Source: Panax quinquefolius (lineage: Eukaryota > Streptophyta > Magnoliopsida > Apiales > Araliaceae). Taken from it: 64,000 nt of DNA. How positions within the stretch are numbered: position 1 is the first letter of the stretch; each line of letters begins with the position of its first letter. The notes under the pieces were generated by a model that was given only the letters and a program-made list of their open reading frames with translations, did no database searches and was not told the origin of the DNA. Below, one piece after another: positions 57,800-64,000 of this stretch. The position numbers and the translations under genes are program-made. The stretch spans positions 7,000,311-7,064,310 of the forward strand of contig CM035170.1 of NCBI GenBank assembly GCA_020205615.1, read 5' to 3'.

Positions 57800-58097
57800 C
57801 TTGTGGTGACACAACAAACTATATATAAATAAATAGGTAGACAACTTTTGTCAATTACATCAACTATGCAACTCCTTTTCTTTTTGCCTCTTAGATTATT
57901 TTGATCAAGTGGTGGCACATCCAAATCAAAATTATCCAAGTTAAGTCCCACCCTAGCACTCCATATATTCAAAAAGAAAAATATCATCCTTGTGGTGACA
58001 CAACAAAAATAATATTGTTCAATTTTCTTTATAAGCATCAAATGTGATAAATTAACATCTTAAATACTTAATACTTGCCTTGTGGTGACACAACAAA
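57800..58097 (-). repeat. Three copies of CTTGTGGTGACACAACAAA in the F leader
   Basis: Exact 19-base copies lie at 57800-57818, 57989-58007 and 58079-58097, separated by unrelated AT-rich sequence. They sit between gag and the 5' LTR, in the untranslated leader. Confidence 0.85.
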
Positions 58098-58302
58098 TGC
58101 TCATATTAAATATTTAATACTCTATTAATTTTATCATGCTAGAAAGGCTGACGCTCGATATTCCAAATATCTTTGAACGCTTAGGACTTAATATAAAAAA
58201 ACGAGGGGTTTGTTATTAATTTGTCTCATCTTGTTTAAGCGCATTTATTATATATATATAAAATACGCGTATATTAATAAACATACATGACATGTTTGCA
58301 TA

Positions 58303-58310
<8 letters not shown>

Positions 58311-58340
<30 letters not shown>
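58311..58340. repeat. TA microsatellite
   Basis: About 15 TA units inside the F leader, extended by imperfect TA sequence on both sides. Confidence 0.9.
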
Positions 58341-58343
<3 letters not shown>

Positions 58344-58879
58344 TATATATGCATATAGAATACTATATTCTACCCAGATTGATTATGGACTTTTATTACA
58401 AATTTGGTTCACTAGAGCCACCAAGTGTGAACCAAAAGGTCAAACCCTAGGGTGCAAGAATTAATATTTAAATATAACTATTACATTTAAACTCGCTCCA
58501 TTACAAATCGGGTCTTCAAGCGCCTTCGCTCCTCGATCTCTAATTCTTCAAAATTAATTCTAACTATTCCTATTACATAACTATTTTAAAATAAATAGAA
58601 ACCTTGATCGCTGATCGAGGGAAGATGCATAGGAGGAGATAGAATTTATATTCAAAAAATTAGAAGGCGAAGTTTGCAGCAGAACCCATTTAATAAAACT
58701 CATACATTCACGCATCCAACTAAAATAAAATTCAATCACATTTAATCAATTAGTCCATAATCAATCTCAGATTATTATCATACACATCACCATTTGCATC
58801 AATAAATTACATTCATCTCATGAATAATAAACATTTAATATATATATTAATATCATTTAATGGGCAAATTTAGTTAAGA

Positions 58880-59450
58880 TAAAATCTAATTTTGAATCAA
58901 AATAAACTCCTTTATTTTAATCCAAATTTAAATCAAAATAAAACCTTTTTATTTTAATTTAACCAATTTTGAATAAAATAAACTATTTTATTTTAATCAA
59001 AATTTTAATCAAAATAAACTCCTTTATTTTAATTAATTATGGAATCCAATTCCATATATAAAAAAAAAAATTATTAAAGGAAACACGGATTATCTTTTCC
59101 TATTCACAAATAAACTCCTTTATTTTGAATAATATGAAATCTTATTTCATATCTAAATAAACTCCTTTATTTAAGGAAAAGACCGATTCTTTTTCCTATT
59201 CATTAAAAAAAAACTTTTTATTTTGAATAATATGAAATCTAATTTCATATCAAAATAAACTCCTTTATTTAAGGAAAATAGAATCCAATTTCAACTCTAA
59301 TTAGTTATCATGGAATCTAATTCCAACTATAATTAGTTAGCATGAAATTCAATTTTAAAATTAAAATAAACTATTTTATTTTAATATTAAAATAAACCTT
59401 TATTTTAATTATAAAATAATTAAGAATATTATATATATATATATATAATA
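58880..59450. repeat. AT-rich degenerate repeat in the F leader
   Basis: AATAAACTCCTTTATTTTAA and shorter variants recur more than ten times, interleaved with ATGGAATCTAATTCCA-like inverted motifs. No gene. The remaining leader (58350-58880 and 59450-59860) shows nothing recognisable. Confidence 0.75.
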
Positions 59451-59861
59451 TTCTGGACATTGGCCACGTGAATCTGCATAAATATCTAATAAAGCAAGCC
59501 ACGAATTTGGTGATCATATATCATTCTGGATGGAAAAAAAAATGGTCCACGTGACCTTTTAACCATCCTGTAATTTCCTTATTATTTTCGTGAAGCTTCC
59601 TGCTTAAGCTTCAGGTGACTCACGTTATCATGTTTCTAAATAATATTAATTAATAATCATGAACCAAAGCTTCTGTAACCTTGAATTATGAATAAGAAAC
59701 CAGCGAAAGAAAAAAAAACAGGATTCGCGAATTGATCATCACGACCCTTTTTTTTTTTTAAATAAATTTTATACAACAAAATTATGCCCAATTAAATTAT
59801 TCTAAACACATATCAATATATATATCAAATTAAAATAATTAATAATTCACATAAAGGTTTG

Positions 59862-59878
59862 GCTCTCGATCTGGCTCA
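59862..59878 (-). other. Degraded primer-binding site of element F
   Basis: Plus GGCTCTCGATCTGG lies just left of the LTR end. It resembles GGCTCTGATACCA, the complement of the tRNA-iMet primer site, with several changes. Confidence 0.5.
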
Positions 59879-59879
59879 T

Positions 59880-61413
59880 TGGGTTTATAATATTCAAGAA
59901 CGCAATCAAATTGCATAAATAAGCGGAAACGGTGTAAAAATCGAGTTTTAAAGTTTTACAAACCATATATCTCGATCACCCTTTTTACGACAATTATTAA
60001 TTAAACGAAAGATAAAGAATAAAATCATACCTCAAGATCGAAACTTCCTCGCAGATGAGTTCACCTCCAAATCCTTTCGCTCAACTCAATTCACCGGGTT
60101 TGGTTCTTCCTTTCGATCAACGTTAGCCACCCAAGTGTTTGGCTTCAGAGGTGATCCACCGCCAAGAAGAAGGATTCAAGATGAGTGGTTGGCATAAAAC
60201 CCTAGCTTTTTCTATCTCTATAGAAAAGGCGTCTTCTCCAAACCATTTAATTATAACGTCGTAGTCCCGATATCCGATATAAGACTCTCTTATAAAGATA
60301 TCCAAAGAACCCTATTAAAAATAAGGTATTATTTAATTAAACCCTTTTAATTAAAGGGGCTCTCTAATCTTATTAGGGATAATTAATTAAACTCCTTTAA
60401 CTAATTTTCCTTCCTAATCCAATTAGGAATAAATGAGAAGTACTTATATTAAATTAATTCCTAAACTCTTTTAAAAATTAAAATAATAATAATAATTGTA
60501 ATAATATTAATAAGACTTCTTTTATTAATTTATATTTAATATTTCTAAAATATTAAATAATAAATATTAATCTATTTAATTTATTCTATCACCATAGATT
60601 AAATTAAATATGCATAACATATTATTACGATTATGCCATTAACTTCTTAAATAATTATTCTTCCTTTTGTAATTGTGCCTTTTTGCGTTCTCCATATTAA
60701 AGCGGTTGTGAATAAATCAATTAGAAACGATTCTAATTTTATTTAAATAAATAAATTAAACAATTAATTTATTTAAATAAATAATATTTATTCTACAATA
60801 GGTATAAGCCTCCCTAACGATCAACGACTTTCCGGATAATATAGATTTCAACATTAATCATAAAAGAACCTTTGAGTAAATAGTTCTGCAGACAATTCAA
60901 TCCTTCCACCATACAATGTCCCAATTAAATATAAGATATGGAATTCTTCACAAGTCTTATTTTATTTAATTATATGTATTTCGACTCTTAAATGCATTAA
61001 CTCCAAATAATGCAAATTAGAAACTCCTTTCTAATTTCATTCTGCCGCCAACGAGGACTCTTGGGTTGTCATTTATCGAATCACATAGACACATTCTCTT
61101 CTTTTAATAAGTGATAGATTCTTTATCGATCATACATTATCTCCATGTACAACTTATTATACCCAAGCATACCTTTGATATACCCTAAGGGTCTTAAGGA
61201 ATAAGTCAAAGATAACTCATCATACACAAGATACTATGATGATCTCAAGTCCAAGGATCACTAGACTACTATCACTACAGTGAATTCCTATCGACAAGTA
61301 AGAAACTCCATTAGGTATTCCTTAGCGAGCCACGTTCAATGAACTTATTCTCTAATAAGCACTTCATACTTGCTTTTTAGTGTCTCCACACGAGATGATC
61401 ATAAGATCAATCA
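59880..61413 (-). repeat. Element F 5' LTR, interrupted by G and the window edge
   Basis: It matches the left LTR from TGGGTTTATAATATTC through GATCAATCA, where Tekay element G begins. About 320 bases of the LTR should follow G off window. Confidence 0.87.
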
Positions 61414-64000
61414 TGTAAGACCCCGAAATTTTTTAAATAAAAAGGAATTTCCTTTATTTATTTAGTTATGGGTAAAATACGCAAATATTTCAATAAGCAA
61501 GTGGTTATAAAATATTCATTATCGTCGGAATATTCGTTTGGTCGTGGAATATTAAATGCTTCGGGGAATATTAAATGCATTTACCTTGAGATCTTTGTGG
61601 GCCCATAACGAAAGCGATTGGATGAAGAAAACGACAAATATAAGTTGTTTATAAATAACAGGCGTAGTTATTACAGTTATCATCGTTGGAATACCCGGTG
61701 GTTAAAACACGCTTAATGGCGTTGTTGAACAAGAAGAGCACCAGTATTGCACCAAATATTGATTCTTACGTGAAAGGCACTACTCAATAATTGTTACGAT
61801 AATTATCGCTCAAAGATTTTATTTTATTGATTCAATAATTGCGCATTGATATTTTATATTACCGTTGTTTCAATAAATTATCATTACACAAGATTTTCCA
61901 TTATCGAAGCAATAATTCATATTATCTCGAATAATATTATTAGAAAACATTGTTGGCGATGTCTAGAAACTTTGTCTACAGGAGAGGTTTGGTCACCTAA
62001 TTGCTTGCGCCCGTAGGAGAGATCCTTATTGAAAGCCCTCTTTCGAGCTACCATTACAAGATCGATCTTGTGATTACGTAATATTATTTGTGAATAATTA
62101 ATTATTGATTTATATGATGAGGAAAATATTGATTTTATGTGGATATAGATGGAAAAATTTTAATGTGACAATTGTTGAAAATTAATATTTTATCTTTTTC
62201 GATAAAATAATTCATTTAAATATATTATTATATTTTAATAATATAATAATGGTGATATTTTTATAATGAATGTGAGATATATGAGTATATGAGGAGGAAG
62301 AGTATTCTTGTTGCATTAAATGAATAACACATGTTTTTTGTGTCATTGGACCCCATTTCTTGATCGAAATTTGATTATAGCACGTAAAATCATCCGCTTA
62401 TGAATTTTGGTTAATTTACATTTGGAATTTGGAAAAACTTTCTTCTATGTTGTAGAGAATTGAATTTCCTATAAAAATTCGCGAGATTCGAATTTTCTAA
62501 TAAAAGAACTATTTATTGTGAATTATTGAAGTTCCAAAGTTCCGAAATAATTGATTTTTGGAAGTTTAAAATATTTTTAATTACAAAAACGTTTTTTCCA
62601 TTTTTGAAACTCATTTAACATGTGTTAGGGTGGCTGAGTTCAGATTCTTGGTACGTAGGAAGTTGTAGAAATAATAATAATATTATTATATTAAATTTTC
62701 TACTTTGGTGTTCTAAGCATTTTCCTATAAATAGGGTGCTTAGGTTAGAATTGAAAATCACACCGTAAATCAAGTTTTCTCTCTATATTATCGAGCGTAT
62801 TCTTGTGAGTATTTTGAGTATACTTTGAGTATTGCTATATCGATTGCAAGTTCAAGTCATAGCCTTTATATCCTGTTTCAACTAAATCTTGTCTTTCGAG
62901 GTAAGGGGTGTTATTTTCTTCTCAAATGATATTATTTCTTCAATATCATTATCTTTGAAATATTGGTTGGAAATTTTATCAAATTTGGAACTTTTTCATG
63001 TCGGGGTTACTATTCATGAGTTACTTATTCATGAGTTACTATTCACGAGTTACTATTCTGGAGTTACTTATTCACGAGTTACTATTCACGAAGTACTATT
63101 CATGAAGCGTGAAGATGTTTTTTGTGGAATTTCTATCTTTTGGTGTCGGAGTTACTATTCACGATACTGCCTATTCACGATATCTGACCTTTATTCACGA
63201 ATCACGGCACTATTCACCTAAAAAATGAAAATTTTTCTTTTAAATCTAAAATATCTATTCTGGATACTAGCTTTGATTGTATCCATGTTTTGATCATTCT
63301 TGAATTTTACACCCCTATGATTATTTTTGAGGTATTTTTGGACGTGGATAAAACAAAGTATGAATCCTTAATCCTTAATCCTTGTCATTTTGTTTCACTG
63401 GATTCGTTTCTTTAAAAATATTTTTCATCATCTTCAGTCTTAAATGATGATATTATTGAATATCTTTGGCAGTAGTGCAAAGATGAATGATTTCTCAAGA
63501 ATATCTTTGGCCCGTAGTGCAAAGATGAGCAGTGTGTTTAGATGAACATGACCAATGATGAATATCTTTGGCACCGTTCAAAGATGAATATTTGATTCGG
63601 ATGTATATTGATTGATGTTACAGGGGATAAAATATCGACGATGAACTTTTAAATTCATATATAGAAGATAGTAGTTTGCATTCTCTACTTAACTCTTCTA
63701 ATGAATTATTATTTCATTGCGAATATTGATTTAAAATTTGTTGTCTATTGTATTCTATTAGATTTTTCCTCTCGTTGAAGACTAACGATAATTTGTTGTA
63801 TATTATCTTAGTCATAATATTCTTTACCGGGCTAGTTGAGCTCACCCTTTTCCTTGTTATTCCATTTTTCTTCTCGGAGGCGAGAATGTAGCGAGTACTA
63901 GTGGGGTATGGAAATGAAGGTTCTAGAGAGAGTTGTTTAGTAGTCCTCACTATTTTTGTAAAATAATGTATCAATAATTATGATGGGGATTTATTTGCGT
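61414..64000 (+). mobile_element. Element G: Tekay LTR subfamily III, runs off window
   Basis: TGTAAGACCCCGAAATT starts right after AATCA of the F LTR. It aligns with LTRs a to d up to GATGGGGATTTATTTG, so roughly 150-200 bases of LTR are missing at the right edge. TATA at about 62726-62736, donor-like GAGGTAAGGGG near 62899, TTACTATTCACGAG repeats at 63007-63110 and GAATATCTTTGG units at 63458-63590. Whether it is solo or a full element cannot be seen. Confidence 0.87.

Larger units (their letters stand above)
50330..64000 (-). mobile_element. Element F: degenerate Ty1/copia element (right LTR runs off window)
   Basis: Direct repeats at 50330-54601 (interrupted) and 59880-61413 (interrupted, incomplete) flank an internal region read right to left: leader, gag, integrase end, RT, RNase H, purine tract. 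RT after integrase is the copia order. Ends in element sense are TGAAAGTAGTATGC and CCTAACA. Both LTRs host Tekay insertions. All coding parts are broken. Confidence 0.83.

Overview
The window looks like nuclear DNA of a flowering plant. It is AT-rich and, as far as I can see, made entirely of LTR retrotransposons inserted into one another. I see no host gene, tRNA, rRNA or CRISPR array. The species cannot be named from this sequence. Plant origin rests on chromodomain-bearing Ty3/gypsy pol of Tekay/Del type, an Athila-type element primed by tRNA-Asp, initiator tRNA-Met primer sites, and a Ty1/copia element.

The nest can be unpicked through 5-bp target-site duplications (TSDs). Bottom layer: a Tekay-type element E (minus; 48752-50329, continuing off the right edge). 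An Athila-like element (minus; 1-48746, TSD ATCAC at 48747-48751) sits in E's 3' LTR. A copia element F (minus; from 50330) sits in E's 5' LTR. The Athila element holds three later insertions. (1) Tekay element A (minus, 617-18955, TSD CCCCA) splits the integrase. Its 5' LTR carries solo LTR 3 (minus, 11690-18306, TSD ATATT), which carries solo LTR 4 (plus, 12523-16564, TSD ACAAT). (2) A 3.06-kb solo LTR (20923-23980, TSD GAATC) lies in pol. (3) A 20.5-kb tandem Tekay array (plus, 26992-47463, TSD ACCAC) lies in the 5' LTR. F carries solo LTR 51379-53787 in its left LTR and Tekay element G (plus, 61414 to the edge) in its right LTR.

The plus array reads: LTR stub (26992) - LTR a - internal B - LTR b - partial internal D - LTR c - internal C - LTR d, all with one outer TSD. 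The simplest history is a D-C tandem sharing an LTR, insertion of B into D's 5' LTR, then one deletion from the tail of LTR b into D's pol. All Tekay coding regions (gag with CCHC knuckles, protease, RT, RNase H, integrase, chromodomain) are broken by stops and frameshifts. Many differences between near-identical copies are 1-3 base indels at CG or CHG sites, so some frameshifts may be base-calling errors rather than real decay.

The most interesting regulatory pattern is a splice-donor-like AGGTAAGG (AGGTAGGG in A) about 130-180 bases after the TATA box in the Tekay LTRs, paired with an acceptor-like pyrimidine tract and CAG ending 9 bases before the gag ATG. This suggests a leader intron that would remove most of the long 5' LTR transcript, the primer-binding site and the leader. 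Other notable points are a 0.93-kb partial tandem duplication of gag in element A, subfamily-specific minisatellites in the LTRs, and a segment found only in one LTR subfamily with a short sense ORF. No new defence or metabolic system is visible.
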